45,093 nt of DNA, from contig JAGWLO010000025.1 in NCBI GenBank assembly GCA_028872015.1, positions 1-45,093 of the forward strand. The letters are read 5' to 3'. This document shows positions 1-17,481 of this stretch, piece by piece. This stretch comes from Burkholderiales bacterium (GTDB lineage: Bacteria; Pseudomonadota; Gammaproteobacteria; Burkholderiales; Burkholderiaceae_C). The position numbers and the translations under genes were made by a program. The notes beneath the pieces are model-generated. The model saw nothing but the letters and a program-made list of their open reading frames with translations. It searched no databases and was not told where the DNA came from. Within the stretch, counting starts at the first letter, position 1; every line of letters begins with the position of its first letter.

Positions 1-383
1 TCGGGCGCGGCCAGCGCCGTGTCGAGCCGGCCGGCCCCCAGCGCGCCCGGCCGCGTGGGCGGCGCATCCAGCGCCGCGTGCAGCTGCTGCACCACCTGCC
101 GCAGGTCGCGCGCGGGCCGCGTCTGGCCGCTGGTGCGCACGCTGCCGCGCAGGCGCTGCGGGTGCCAGTAGCGCTCGAACAGCTCGGGCCAGCGCTGCCA
201 GTCGCGCCGGTCGCGGCAGGCGATCGCGCGCCAGGCGGCGTCGAGCCTGGCCGCGCGCTCCACCGGCAGCGCCAGCGCGGCGCGCACGAAGGCCTGCTGC
301 TCGGCGATGCCCACGGGCAGCCCGTGATCGCGCAGCAGGGCGGCGAAGCCGGCGATGCTCTGCAGCGGCTGCGGCGAGGGCAT
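1..383 (-). CDS. coxE: CoxE-like VWA-domain protein, N-terminal part (cut by window edge)
   Basis: The first 127 residues are visible; the gene continues beyond position 1. The start ATG (383-381) overlaps the coxD stop in an ATGA arrangement, so the two are translationally coupled. The visible part reads [19 protein letters not shown] followed by a helical, Arg/Ala-rich stretch, as in the N-terminal region of CoxE/YeaD-type proteins that carry a von Willebrand A (MIDAS) domain further on. The MIDAS motif itself lies outside the window. CoxE proteins pair with a MoxR-type ATPase (CoxD) and are needed to assemble the copper-molybdenum active site of CO dehydrogenase. The assignment rests mainly on position after coxD plus the N-terminal sequence character. 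Confidence 0.75.
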   Translation of the reverse strand, partial: MPSPQPLQSIAGFAALLRDHGLPVGIAEQQAFVRAALALPVERAARLDAAWRAIACRDRRDWQRWPELFERYWHPQRLRGSVRTSGQTRPARDLRQVVQQLHAALDAPPTRPGALGAGRLDTALAAP

Positions 384-1279
384 CACGCCGCCTTCTCGGC
401 CACGCCGACGCCATGGCGGCCCTCGATGAGCTGGCGCACCCGGTCGGGCCCGAGCTGGAAGCGGTCTTCGCGCGTCTTCAGCAGGCAGCCCAGCGTGGCC
501 ATCAGGGCCTGCGGGTCGTCGGGCAGGGCGTCGAACCGCAGGCGGTGCAGGGCGCGTATCCAGTCCAGGGTCTCGGCCACGCCCGGGGTCTTGCCCAGGT
601 CTTCGCGCCGCAACCGCTGCACGAAGGCCACGGCCTGCTCGGTCAGTGCACTTTCGGCGTCTGGCAGGGCGGCGCGGACGATGGCCGTCTCGCGCGCCAG
701 GCTCGGGTAGTCGAGCCAGTGGTACAGGCAGCGCCGGCGCAGCGCATCCGACAGCTCGCGCGTGCCGTTGCTGGTGAGCACGACGGCCGGCACGTGGCGC
801 GCCGTCAGGGTGCCGAGCTCGGGCACCGTGATCTGCCAGTCGGCCAGCACCTCGAGCAGGAAGGCCTCGAAGGCCTCGTCGGCGCGGTCGATCTCGTCGA
901 TCAGCAGCACGCAGGGCGCCTCGCTGGCGATGGCCTGCAGCAGCGGGCGCTCGAGCAGGTACGCGCGTGCGAAGAGGTCGCTCTCGCGCACCGGGTCCGC
1001 GCCCGTCTCGGCGCGCCGGATGGCCAGCAGCTGGCGGCCGTAGTTCCATTCGTAGGCGGCCTGCGCCAGGTCCAGGCCCTCGTGGCATTGCAGGCGGATC
1101 AGGCGCCGGTCCAGCGCGCGCGCCAGCGCCAGCGCCAGCGCCGTCTTGCCCACGCCGGCATCGCCCTCGACCAGCAGCGGGCGCTGCAGCTCGCCGGCCA
1201 GCCACAGCGTGGTGACCAGCGCCTCGTCGGCCAGGTAGCCGGCGCGCTGCAGGTGCCGGGCCAGCTGCGGCTCGTCCAT
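383..1279 (-). CDS. coxD: MoxR-type AAA+ ATPase, CO dehydrogenase maturation (CoxD)
   Basis: A 298-residue cytoplasmic AAA+ ATPase. Walker A is GDAGVGKT (residues 39-46), Walker B is LLIDEID, and a sensor-type [20 protein letters not shown] segment follows. Together these are typical of the MoxR/CoxD clade. In Oligotropha carboxidovorans CoxD acts with CoxE and CoxF to insert sulfur and copper into the [MoO2-S-Cu] centre of CoxL; that role is transferred here from family and context. The start codon directly follows the coxL stop (TAG at 1282-1280, no intergenic base), and its own stop overlaps the coxE start. A generic MoxR ATPase would look similar, but its place in coxMSL-D-E makes CoxD the better reading. 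Confidence 0.9.
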   Translation of the reverse strand: MDEPQLARHLQRAGYLADEALVTTLWLAGELQRPLLVEGDAGVGKTALALALARALDRRLIRLQCHEGLDLAQAAYEWNYGRQLLAIRRAETGADPVRESDLFARAYLLERPLLQAIASEAPCVLLIDEIDRADEAFEAFLLEVLADWQITVPELGTLTARHVPAVVLTSNGTRELSDALRRRCLYHWLDYPSLARETAIVRAALPDAESALTEQAVAFVQRLRREDLGKTPGVAETLDWIRALHRLRFDALPDDPQALMATLGCLLKTREDRFQLGPDRVRQLIEGRHGVGVAEKAA

Positions 1280-3694
<2,415 letters not shown>

Positions 3695-3712
3695 GGCGGT
3701 GACTCCTCGGGC

Positions 3713-4234
<522 letters not shown>

Positions 4235-4249
4235 GGTCGTGGTCTCCCT

Positions 4250-5125
4250 TCAGGCGCAGCGGGCGGCGGCGGCGCGGAGCGCGCGCTTGACCATCTGCCC
4301 GGCCATCGCGGTCTTGTAGGCGACGTCGCCGCGCAGGTCGGCGGCAGGGTCGGTGATGCTCATCGCGGCGGCGGCGGCGGCGTCGATGCCGGCGTCGCCC
4401 AGCGGCTGGCCCAGCAGCGCCTGCTCGGCGGCGGCGGCCCGCAAGGCGGTCGGGCCCACGTTGGTGAGCGCGATGCGGGCATGGCTGACGCGGCCCGCGT
4501 CGAGGCGCAGCACGACGGCGGCACCGGCGGTGGCCCAGTCGCCGGTCTTGCGCTTGAGCTTCTCGTAGGCCCAGCCGGTGCCCGCCGCCGGCGCCGGCAC
4601 CCGGATCGCCACCAGGATCTCGTCTTCGGCCAGTGCGGTGGCGTAGGGGCCGATGAAGAACTGCGCGGCCCCGACTTCGCGCCGGCCGCGCGGGCCCTGC
4701 AGCGTGAACACGGCGTCCAGCGCGAGGGCCAGGGCCGGATGATCGTTGGCCGGATCGCCGTGCGCGATGTCGCCGCCGATGGTGCCGCGGTTGCGCACCT
4801 GCGGGTCGGCGATGAGCCGCGGCGCCTCGGCCAGCAGCGGCACCTTGCGCCGCAGCAGCTCGCTGGCGATGAGCTCGGCCTCGGTGGTCATGGCGCCGAT
4901 GACCACCGTGTCGCCGCCGGGGCCGGCCTCTTCGCAGATGCCGCGCAGCTCGGGGATGCGGTTGATGTCGATCAGGTGCGCGGGCTGCGCGAAGCGCAGC
5001 TTCATCATCGGCAGCAGGCTGTGGCCGCCGGCCAGGATCTTGGCCTCGGTGCCCAGGCGGCCCAGCAGGCCGATGGCCTCGCCCACCGAGCGGGGCGCGT
5101 GGTAGTCGAAGGCGGGGGGAATCAT
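4250..5125 (-). CDS. coxM: CO dehydrogenase FAD-binding medium subunit (CoxM)
   Basis: A 291-residue flavoprotein (reference 288). The two FAD-binding motifs of the family are visible: [13 protein letters not shown] (residues 32-44) and TIGGD (115-119). It accepts electrons from the CoxS clusters and hands them to the respiratory quinone pool at the inner face of the membrane. An open frame runs about 48 codons upstream, but ATG 5125 ([11 protein letters not shown]) is chosen because it matches the usual N-terminus and is preceded by a good ribosome binding site (GGAG, 5137-5134, about 8 nt upstream). It is the first gene of coxMSLDE and is preceded by a 210-bp control region. Confidence 0.96.
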   Translation of the reverse strand: MIPPAFDYHAPRSVGEAIGLLGRLGTEAKILAGGHSLLPMMKLRFAQPAHLIDINRIPELRGICEEAGPGGDTVVIGAMTTEAELIASELLRRKVPLLAEAPRLIADPQVRNRGTIGGDIAHGDPANDHPALALALDAVFTLQGPRGRREVGAAQFFIGPYATALAEDEILVAIRVPAPAAGTGWAYEKLKRKTGDWATAGAAVVLRLDAGRVSHARIALTNVGPTALRAAAAEQALLGQPLGDAGIDAAAAAAMSITDPAADLRGDVAYKTAMAGQMVKRALRAAAARCA

Positions 5126-5335
5126 GGCCGGGTCTCCTGAGGGTTCGTCTTCGGGGCGGGCGTTCGCGGGGGCCGGATGGGACCGGCAGGGCGATGTTCG
5201 CCCCGGACGGGGTGTCCGCGAAAGTGCCGGGGTCGCCGCCGCGCTGCACGAACGGCCGCCGCGGCGCATGAATGGCAGTCCGGAGCCCGGATCGGCGCGC
5301 GAGGCGCCAAAACTCGGGAAAACGATAGGCTGGGA
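5126..5335 (-). promoter_or_regulatory. coxM control region with candidate RcoM (LytTR) half-sites
   Basis: This 210-bp non-coding gap separates rcoM from coxM. On the minus (coding) strand it holds two pairs of TTnnnG hexamers in near-helical phase: TTCCCG (5320-5315) and TTGGCG (5310-5305), 10 bp apart, then TTCATG (5272-5267) and TTCGTG (5252-5247), 20 bp apart. LytTR regulators bind tandem direct repeats at about one-turn spacing, and I recall TTnnnG as the motif reported for RcoM; I cannot verify that here. An inverted repeat GGGCGA-3 nt-TCGCCC (5189-5203) lies nearer coxM. I do not see a convincing sigma-70 -35/-10 pair. That fits an activator-dependent promoter but does not prove one. 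Confidence 0.5.
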
Positions 5336-6124
5336 CTAACCCTGACGCGGCGCCGCGGCGGCCGAAGGCAGGCCGAAGCGCGCCAGCACGTCGGCCTGGC
5401 TGGAGCGCGAGACCGGCACCGTCTCGGGCTGGCCGTGCAGGCGCAGCGCCAGCCGGCCGTCGCTGCGCTGCAGCTCGGCCACCGCGCGCAGGTTGACGAT
5501 GTGGGTGCGGTGCACGCGCAGGAACAGCTCGGGGTCGAGCCGGGTCTCGAGATCGCCGATGGCCAGGTTGCAAAAACGCGTGGCCTGCGCCGTGACCACG
5601 CGCGTGTAGTGGCCGTCGGAGCGGATGCACAGCACCGCTTCGGCATCGACGAGCACGATCTTCTGCTCCGCCACGGTGGGCAGCTTCAGCAGCTGGCGCC
5701 GCGCGCCGGCCAGGGGTGGCGCGCCGTCGCCGGCGCTCACGGTCTCGGTGATGTCGTAGAACACCAGCACGTAGCCGGTGCCCTGGCGGTCGGCGCCGGC
5801 CATGCGCGTGACCTTGATCAGCAGCACCCGCTCGGGGATGTTGATGATCATCGCCATCGGCGGCGGGTTGGCCACCGGGCATTCGGCGGCCTGGTCGAGC
5901 AGGTGCAGCACCTTGGGCTGCGAGCGTTCGGGGTGGAAGCTGAGCACCATGCGCTCGAAAGGCTGGCGGGCCTCGACCGGCAGCACCCGGCGCGCGAACT
6001 CGTTCATCGCCACCACGTGGCGCTGCGCATCGAGCTGCACCACGCCGACGTCGAGCCGATCGAGCGCCAGCGGCGGCGGCACCGCGGTGGCGTTGGCCGT
6101 GGGGCTGGCGGCGACGGACGTCAC
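5336..6124 (-). CDS. rcoM: RcoM-type haem-PAS / LytTR CO-sensing transcriptional activator
   Basis: A 262-residue one-component regulator (known RcoM about 267). Residues about 20-140 form a PAS domain with the RcoM hallmark region SFHPERS ... ECPV ... [13 protein letters not shown]. The residues matching the haem ligands of Burkholderia xenovorans RcoM (H74, C94, M104) are H64, C82 and M92. C82 to M92 keeps the spacing of ten; the H64-C82 loop is two residues shorter. Residues about 155-258 are a LytTR DNA-binding domain ([27 protein letters not shown]). CO binding to ferrous haem is known to switch the family on. GTG 6124 is chosen because the next Met (MNEF, residue 40) would cut the PAS domain; its ribosome site is weak. 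It lies 32 bp after atpC and upstream of coxM. Confidence 0.93.
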   Translation of the reverse strand: MTSVAASPTANATAVPPPLALDRLDVGVVQLDAQRHVVAMNEFARRVLPVEARQPFERMVLSFHPERSQPKVLHLLDQAAECPVANPPPMAMIINIPERVLLIKVTRMAGADRQGTGYVLVFYDITETVSAGDGAPPLAGARRQLLKLPTVAEQKIVLVDAEAVLCIRSDGHYTRVVTAQATRFCNLAIGDLETRLDPELFLRVHRTHIVNLRAVAELQRSDGRLALRLHGQPETVPVSRSSQADVLARFGLPSAAAAPRQG

Positions 6125-6156
6125 GGCGATCCGGGCCCCATGCCGCCTGCGCGCGG

Positions 6157-6576
6157 CTACTTGCGGCGCAGCTTCTGGATCGCCGCCAGCTGCGCGGCCA
6201 TGGTCGCGAACTCGCTGGTCGCCGCGGCCAGGTCGATCTCGCTCTTGGCGTTCTTCATCGCCTGCTCGGCCAGGCGCTTGGCCTCGGTGGCCTTGGCCTC
6301 GTCGAGGTCCTTGCCGCGGATGGCGGTGTCGGCCAGCACGGTGACGGTGTCGGGCTGCACCTCGAGGATGCCGCCGGCAACGAACACGAACTCCTCGGCC
6401 CCGCCGCCGGCCGGCTGGATGCGCACCGCCCCGGCCTTGATGCGGGTGATCAGCGGCGTGTGGCGCGGCAGGATGCCGAGCTCGCCGTTCTCGCCCGGCA
6501 GGGCGACAAAGCTGGCCTCGCCGCTGAAGATGCTTTCCTCGGCGGAGACGACGTCGACGTGGATGGTGTGTGCCAT
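6157..6576 (-). CDS. atpC: ATP synthase F1 epsilon subunit
   Basis: 139 residues. An N-terminal beta-sandwich starts [21 protein letters not shown] and contains the family segment [23 protein letters not shown]; a C-terminal helical hairpin ([15 protein letters not shown]) follows. It sits on the gamma subunit of the rotor central stalk and can inhibit ATP hydrolysis. The start is 9 bp after atpD and it is the last atp gene. The next gene, rcoM, follows after only 32 bp with no hairpin-plus-T-run terminator, so transcripts may continue. Confidence 0.97.
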   Translation of the reverse strand: MAHTIHVDVVSAEESIFSGEASFVALPGENGELGILPRHTPLITRIKAGAVRIQPAGGGAEEFVFVAGGILEVQPDTVTVLADTAIRGKDLDEAKATEAKRLAEQAMKNAKSEIDLAAATSEFATMAAQLAAIQKLRRK

Positions 6577-6585
6577 GCCAGCCTC

Positions 6586-8917
<2,332 letters not shown>

Positions 8918-8941
8918 GGTCTTGCTCCTGGAGTCGGTGGC

Positions 8942-10495
<1,554 letters not shown>

Positions 10496-10541
10496 GGTTT
10501 GCTCCGGATGGCTTGCGCGCGCGGGTCGCCGAAGGCGGCGC

Positions 10542-11081
10542 TCACGAAATTAACGCGGCCTTCATCTGTTCAAGACGGGCCTTGACCGAGGTGTCCAGCA
10601 CCTCGTCGCCGACGACGACGCGCACGCCGCCGATCAGCTCGGGCAGCACCTCGACGCGGGCGTTGAGCCTGCGGCCGAAGCGCTGCTCGAGCGCCGCCAG
10701 CACGCCGGCCAGCTGCTCGGGCGCCACGGGGAAGGCGCTCTGCACGACCGCATCGGACACGCCGCCGGCGTCGTTGACCAGGCCCGCGTACTGGGCTGCG
10801 ATCTCGGGCAGGGCGGCGACGCGGCCGTTGTCGATGACCGCGCGCAGCAGGTTGGCGACCTTCGCGTCGAGCGCCAGGCCCTGGCTCTGCGCCGCGCCGC
10901 CGACCACGTCGAAGACCTGCGCCGCCGTCACCTGGGGGTCGTCGGCGAACCGGCGCAGCTCGGGGCTGGCCGCCAGCGTCGCCAGGCCGGCCAGCTGCGG
11001 CTTGAGGGCCGCGGCGGCAGCGCCCGCCGATTCGAACAGCGCCTCGGCGTAGGGGCGGGCGATGGTGGCCAACTCGGCCAT
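10542..11081 (-). CDS. atpH: ATP synthase F1 delta subunit (OSCP-like)
   Basis: A 179-residue peripheral-stalk protein joining F1 to the b-subunit dimer. It starts [19 protein letters not shown], the usual N-terminal six-helix domain. The C-terminal domain ends with the [25 protein letters not shown] region typical of AtpH. The gap to atpF is a single base, indicating tight translational coupling. Confidence 0.97.
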   Translation of the reverse strand: MAELATIARPYAEALFESAGAAAAALKPQLAGLATLAASPELRRFADDPQVTAAQVFDVVGGAAQSQGLALDAKVANLLRAVIDNGRVAALPEIAAQYAGLVNDAGGVSDAVVQSAFPVAPEQLAGVLAALEQRFGRRLNARVEVLPELIGGVRVVVGDEVLDTSVKARLEQMKAALIS

Positions 11082-11082
11082 G

Positions 11083-11553
11083 TCAGAGCTCCGCCTTCAG
11101 GCGGTCCAGCAGCTCGGCGTGCACGGCGGCGTTGACTTCCTTGCGCAGGATCGCCTCGGCGCCCTTGACGGCGAGGCCGGCCACCTGGTCGCGCAGCACC
11201 TGGCGCGCCTGCACCGAGGCCTGCGCGGCCTCGGCCTGCGCGGCGGCGATGATCTTCGCCGCCTCCTCGCTGGCCTTGCCCTTGGCCTCCTCGACGATCT
11301 GCTGCGCCAGGCGCTCGGCGTCGGCCAGGCGCTTGGCGGCGTCGTCGCGGGCGGCCGAGAGCTGCTGCTCGACGCGCTTGTTGGCCACGGCCAGTTCGCT
11401 CTTGGCCTTGTCGGCGGCCGACAGCCCTTCGGCGATCTTCCTCGCGCGCTCGTCGAGTGCGGCGGTGATCGGCGGCCAGATGAACTTCATCGTGAACATC
11501 ACGAGGATGACGAAGACGATGATCTGGACGATGAGGGTGGCAGTGATGTTCAC
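11083..11553 (-). CDS. atpF: ATP synthase Fo b subunit
   Basis: A 156-residue peripheral-stalk subunit. One N-terminal membrane helix (about residues 4-22, [19 protein letters not shown]) is followed by a long charged Ala/Glu/Lys coiled coil. An open frame extends upstream, but GTG 11553 is chosen: it gives the standard 156-residue length, places the membrane helix at the N-terminus, and has a GAGG ribosome site about 8 nt upstream. It follows atpE by 74 bp and precedes atpH by 1 bp. Confidence 0.96.
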   Translation of the reverse strand: MNITATLIVQIIVFVILVMFTMKFIWPPITAALDERARKIAEGLSAADKAKSELAVANKRVEQQLSAARDDAAKRLADAERLAQQIVEEAKGKASEEAAKIIAAAQAEAAQASVQARQVLRDQVAGLAVKGAEAILRKEVNAAVHAELLDRLKAEL

Positions 11554-11627
11554 GTTCTTGCCTCGGTCACGGTGACGGGGGACGGCACCGCGGCGCGCCG
11601 CGGTGCCAGCCGGCGAAGCCCCAGGGC

Positions 11628-13507
<1,880 letters not shown>

Positions 13508-13554
13508 GGGGTGGGTGCGTGAAGTAACTTGTTCGAGGTCGGCAAAGCCTCGGA

Positions 13555-13560
13555 ATTATA
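13555..13560 (-). promoter_or_regulatory. Candidate atp operon -10 box (TATAAT)
   Basis: A perfect TATAAT reads on the minus strand at 13560-13555, 47 bp before the atpI start, inside the 151-bp gap divergent to the dsbD-like gene. The -35 region is not recognisable (about TGCGGC at a 19-bp spacer). In DNA this GC-rich a chance perfect -10 is unlikely. The predicted start is near 13548. Confidence 0.6.
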
Positions 13561-13658
13561 TGAAGATTCCGCGGCCCCGCCGCAGCGGTCCTTTCCGCAG
13601 CGGCAGACAATGGCCTCCGACGTGGAACCCCGGCGCCGCAGCCGCCTCTGACAACCCC

Positions 13659-15857
13659 ATGAAACCGACCCCTGTCCTGCGCGCTGCGCTGGCCGTCCTG
13701 TTCGCACTGGCGGGACTGGGCGCACGCGCGGCCGATCTGCCCGGCGCGCCGCCCGGCCCGGTCGTCACCACGGAACAGGTGCGCGCCGAGTTGATGGCGC
13801 AAGCGCCCGACGGCGTGGCCGCCGGCAAGCCCCTGTGGCTGGGCCTGCAGCTGCAGCATCGGCCAGGGTGGCACACCTACTGGAAGAACCCGGGCGACTC
13901 GGGCCTGCCGACGACCCTGAAGTGGACGCTGCCGCCTGGCTTCGCCGCCGGCGCCATCGAGTGGCCCACGCCGCGCCGCCTGCCCGTGGGCCCGCTGCTG
14001 AACTACGGCTACGAAGGCACGGTGCTGCTGCCGGTGGCGGTGACGGTGCCGGCAGGCTTCCAGGGCGATGCGCTGGCCGTGAAGCTGCATGCCGAGTGGC
14101 TGGTGTGCAAGGACGTCTGCATTCCGCAAAGCGGCGACTTCGCGCTCAGCGTGCCGACGCAGGCGGCCACCGCCGGCCAAGCGGCGCAGTTCGCGCAGGC
14201 CCAGCAGGCGCTGCCGCACCCAGCACCCGGCGCGCAGGCCAGCGCCGGGTTCGAGGGCGGCCGGCTGGTCGTGCGCGTGGCCGGCCTGCCGGCGGCGTGG
14301 CGGGGCCAGGCGCTGCACCTGTTTCCCGAGACGCCGGGCCTGATCGACAACGCCGCGGCCGTGGCCGCCACCTGGGGCGGCGACGCCTGGACGGCGCGCG
14401 TGGCGCTCGACCCGCAGCGCACGGCCGCGCCAGCCACCCTGCCGCTGGTGCTGACCGCACCCGGGGAGGCGGCCGGGGTCGAGGTTGCCGCGGCGGTGAC
14501 CGCCGCCTGGCCGGCCGCAGCGCCCGCGGCGCCACCCCTGCCGGCGCTGACCACCGGCGCGGCCACCCTGCCGGCCGACGGCGCAGCCGCCGCTGCAGCG
14601 CCGGCAGCCCCCGCGGCCCCGGTCGGGCTCGCCCTGGCCTTGTTGCTGGCACTGGCCGGTGGCGTGCTGCTCAACCTGATGCCTTGCGTCTTTCCGGTGC
14701 TCTCGCTGAAGGTGCTGGGCTTCGCCCGCCACGCGCACGACCGGCGCGCGCTGCTCGCCGGCGGCGTGGCCTACACGCTGGGCGTGGTGCTGTCCTTCGT
14801 CGCCCTGGCCGGGGTGCTGCTGGCGCTGCGCGCGGGCGGCCAGCAACTGGGCTGGGGTTTCCAGCTCCAGTCGCCGGTGGTGGTGGCGGCGCTGGCCGCG
14901 CTGTTCACGCTGATCGCGCTCAACCTGGCCGGCGTGTTCGAGGTGGGCTCGCTGCTGCCCAGCCGCTGGGCCGCGGCGCAGGCTCGCCACCCGGTGCTGG
15001 ACGCGCTGCTCACGGGCGTGCTTGCCGTGGCAGTGGCCTCGCCCTGCACCGCGCCCTTCATGGGCGCCTCGCTCGGGCTGGCGCTGACGCTGCCGGCCGC
15101 GCCGGCGCTGGCCATCTTCGCCACGCTCGGCCTGGGCATGGCCCTGCCCTACCTGGCCGCCAGCGCCTGGCCGCGGCTGGCCGCCCTGCTGCCGCGGCCG
15201 GGCGTGTGGATGCAGCACCTGCGCACGCTGATGGCGTTTCCCATGCTGGCCACCGTGGTCTGGCTGGTGTGGGTGCTGGGGCAGCAGGTGGGCATCGACG
15301 GCGCCGCCACGTTGCTGCTGCTGCTGCTGGCGTTGGCCTTCGCCGCCTGGGCGCTGGGCTCGCCGACGCTGGGCCCGCTGGCGCGGCGCGGCTTCGGTGC
15401 CACGGCGCTGGTGCTGGTGGCGGGGGCGCTGGTGTGGGCCGCGCCGGTGCTGCACGGCAGCGCGGTGGCGCAGCCGGCCGGCCCGGGTGCCGGGGCCGAG
15501 GCCGACGGCGCCTGGCAGCCCTGGTCGCCCGAGCGCGTGGCCCAGGGCCAGGCCCAGGGCCGGCCGGTGTTCGTCGACTTCACCGCCGCCTGGTGCGTGA
15601 CCTGCCAGTTCAACAAGCGCACGACGCTGCACGATGCCGCGGTCCAGCGCGACTTCGCGGCCCGCCACGTGCTGCTGCTGCGCGCGGACTGGACCCGGCG
15701 CGATCCCGCCATCGGCGCCGAGCTGGCGCGCATGGGCCGCAGCGGCGTGCCGGTGTATGCGCTGTTCCCGCCCGGCGGCGGCGGCCCGCGCCTGCTGGAC
15801 GAGGTGCTGACCCCGGGCGAGGTGCGCGGCGCGCTGGCCGCGCTGCCCGCCCGCTGA
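13659..15857 (+). CDS. DsbD/ScsB-type protein-disulfide reductase
   Basis: A 732-residue membrane thiol-disulfide relay. A signal peptide (residues 1-25, ending GARA) leads to a periplasmic N-terminal domain with a cysteine pair C150/C154 (CKDVC). A multi-helix core follows with the two membrane cysteines C343 (LMPCVFP) and C463 (SPCTAPF), then a C-terminal thioredoxin-like domain with WCVTC (C646/C649). The family moves electrons from cytoplasmic thioredoxin across the membrane to periplasmic partners. The N-terminal domain and its CX3C spacing resemble the ScsB/DsbD2 branch more than E. coli DsbD. ATG 13659 is chosen because it opens the signal peptide. It is divergent from atpI and convergent with glpD (16-bp gap). 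Confidence 0.9.
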   Translation: MKPTPVLRAALAVLFALAGLGARAADLPGAPPGPVVTTEQVRAELMAQAPDGVAAGKPLWLGLQLQHRPGWHTYWKNPGDSGLPTTLKWTLPPGFAAGAIEWPTPRRLPVGPLLNYGYEGTVLLPVAVTVPAGFQGDALAVKLHAEWLVCKDVCIPQSGDFALSVPTQAATAGQAAQFAQAQQALPHPAPGAQASAGFEGGRLVVRVAGLPAAWRGQALHLFPETPGLIDNAAAVAATWGGDAWTARVALDPQRTAAPATLPLVLTAPGEAAGVEVAAAVTAAWPAAAPAAPPLPALTTGAATLPADGAAAAAAPAAPAAPVGLALALLLALAGGVLLNLMPCVFPVLSLKVLGFARHAHDRRALLAGGVAYTLGVVLSFVALAGVLLALRAGGQQLGWGFQLQSPVVVAALAALFTLIALNLAGVFEVGSLLPSRWAAAQARHPVLDALLTGVLAVAVASPCTAPFMGASLGLALTLPAAPALAIFATLGLGMALPYLAASAWPRLAALLPRPGVWMQHLRTLMAFPMLATVVWLVWVLGQQVGIDGAATLLLLLLALAFAAWALGSPTLGPLARRGFGATALVLVAGALVWAAPVLHGSAVAQPAGPGAGAEADGAWQPWSPERVAQGQAQGRPVFVDFTAAWCVTCQFNKRTTLHDAAVQRDFAARHVLLLRADWTRRDPAIGAELARMGRSGVPVYALFPPGGGGPRLLDEVLTPGEVRGALAALPAR

Positions 15858-15873
15858 AGGGGCCCTGCGCCGC

Positions 15874-17481
15874 TCAGGGCAGGCGCTGGTATTGCGCCGC
15901 CAGGGCCTTGAAGCCGCCGGCGTCGACCTCGTGCCCCAGTTCCTGGGCCACGATCGCGGCCACCGCGTCGGCCTGGCGCGCCGCCTCGGCTGCATCCAGG
16001 AACAGCAGCCGGCAGCGCCGCGCCAGCACGTCCTCGACATCGCGCGCCATCTCGTGGCGCACGGCGAACCGCACCATCGCCTCGCTCAGGCCGCCGCGCT
16101 GCGATTCGGCGTCGCGCCACAGCCAGCGCTCGGCGCCGGGCAGCGTGCGCAGCAGCGCCGCCTCGCTGCCATACAGGTGCTCGCCCGGTGGCTCGCCCAG
16201 CGGCCGGCCCGGGGCGGCGCCGATCAGCGGCAGCCGCGCCGTCACGGCGCCGGCGCGCCGCGGCAGCAGGCCGCGCGCCATGGCGCGGTCGAGCACGTCT
16301 TCGGCCATCGCGCGGTAGGTGGTCCACTTGCCGCCCGTCACCGTGACCAGGCCCGAGCGGCCGATCACCACCTGGTGCTCGCGCGACAGCGCCTTCGTCT
16401 CGCCGGCAGCACCTTCGCGCTCGTCGCCGGCCGGCTTGACCAGCGGCCGCAGCCCCACCCACACCGAACGCACGTCGGCCCGCTGCGGCGCCCGCGCCAG
16501 GTAGCGGCCGGCCTCGCCGAGGATGAACGCCACCTCGTCGGCAAAGGGCTCGGGCTCGCGCGCCAGGTCGTGGCGCGGCGTGTCGGTGGTGCCCAGCACG
16601 GTCTTGCCGAGCCAGGGCACCGCGAACAGCACCCGGCCGTCGGTCGTCTTGGGCACCAGCAGCGCATGCGTGCCGGGCAGGAAGGCGCGGTCGACGACCA
16701 GGTGCACGCCCTGGCTGGGCGCCACCAGCGGCGCCGCCTCGGGCCGGTCGGCCGCGTCGGCATCGCGGTCCATCGCCCGCACCGCGTCGACCCACACCCC
16801 CGCGGCGTTGACGACGCAGCGCGCGCGCAGGCCGGACTCGGTGCCGGTCTCGGCATCGCGCACCTGCACGCCGCAGACGCGGCCGCCTTCGTGCAGCAAG
16901 CCGACGGCGGGGCAGTGGTTGACGACCAGCGCGCCGCGCGCCAGCGCCGTGCGCGCCAGCAGCAGCGCCAGCCGCGCATCGTCGAACTGGCCGTCCCAGT
17001 AGCGCACGCCGCCCCACAGGCCGCGCGGCTGCACGCCGGGCAGCAGCTCGAGCGCGCGCCGCGTGCTCAGCCACTCGGTGCCTCCCAGGCCGTGGCGGCC
17101 GGCCAGGGCGTCGTAGGCCTTCAGGCCCAGGCCGTAGAAGCCGCGCTCCCACCAGTGGTAGCCCGGCATCACGAAAGGCAGGCGCTGCGCCACGTGCGGC
17201 GCGTTGGCCAGGATCGCGGCGCGCTCGTGCAGGGCCTCGCGCACGAGGTGGATGTCGCCCTGCGCCAGGTAGCGCACGCCGCCGTGGGCCAGCTTGGTGG
17301 CGCGCGACGAGGTGCCCTGGGCGAAGTCGTGCGATTCGACCAGCACCACCGAGAGGCCGCGCACCGCGGCGTCCAGCGCCACGCCCAGGCCGACGGCACC
17401 GCCGCCGATGATGGCCAGGTCCCATTCGCGCGGCTCGCGCAGCCGTGCGATCAGGCCGGGGCGGTCGGTGGCCGGGGTCAT
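15874..17481 (-). CDS. glpD: Aerobic FAD-dependent glycerol-3-phosphate dehydrogenase
   Basis: A 535-residue flavoprotein (E. coli GlpD 501). The N-terminal dinucleotide fold is IIGGGAVGLGVALDAAVRG. The family blocks SHDFAQGTSSRATKLAHGG, VVNAAGVWVD, VPWLGKTVLGTTDT and GGKWTTYRAMAEDV are all present. It oxidises glycerol-3-phosphate to dihydroxyacetone phosphate at the membrane and reduces quinone. The start ATG 17481 overlaps the stop of the SMP-30 gene by 4 bp (ATGA), so it is the last gene of a coupled three-gene unit. No glpK or glpF lies nearby, which is unusual for a dedicated glycerol operon. Confidence 0.94.
   Translation of the reverse strand: MTPATDRPGLIARLREPREWDLAIIGGGAVGLGVALDAAVRGLSVVLVESHDFAQGTSSRATKLAHGGVRYLAQGDIHLVREALHERAAILANAPHVAQRLPFVMPGYHWWERGFYGLGLKAYDALAGRHGLGGTEWLSTRRALELLPGVQPRGLWGGVRYWDGQFDDARLALLLARTALARGALVVNHCPAVGLLHEGGRVCGVQVRDAETGTESGLRARCVVNAAGVWVDAVRAMDRDADAADRPEAAPLVAPSQGVHLVVDRAFLPGTHALLVPKTTDGRVLFAVPWLGKTVLGTTDTPRHDLAREPEPFADEVAFILGEAGRYLARAPQRADVRSVWVGLRPLVKPAGDEREGAAGETKALSREHQVVIGRSGLVTVTGGKWTTYRAMAEDVLDRAMARGLLPRRAGAVTARLPLIGAAPGRPLGEPPGEHLYGSEAALLRTLPGAERWLWRDAESQRGGLSEAMVRFAVRHEMARDVEDVLARRCRLLFLDAAEAARQADAVAAIVAQELGHEVDAGGFKALAAQYQRLP

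Noticed and set aside
15858-15873. Terminator between the convergent dsbD-like gene and glpD
   Set aside because: The 16-bp gap contains no hairpin with a T-run on either strand.
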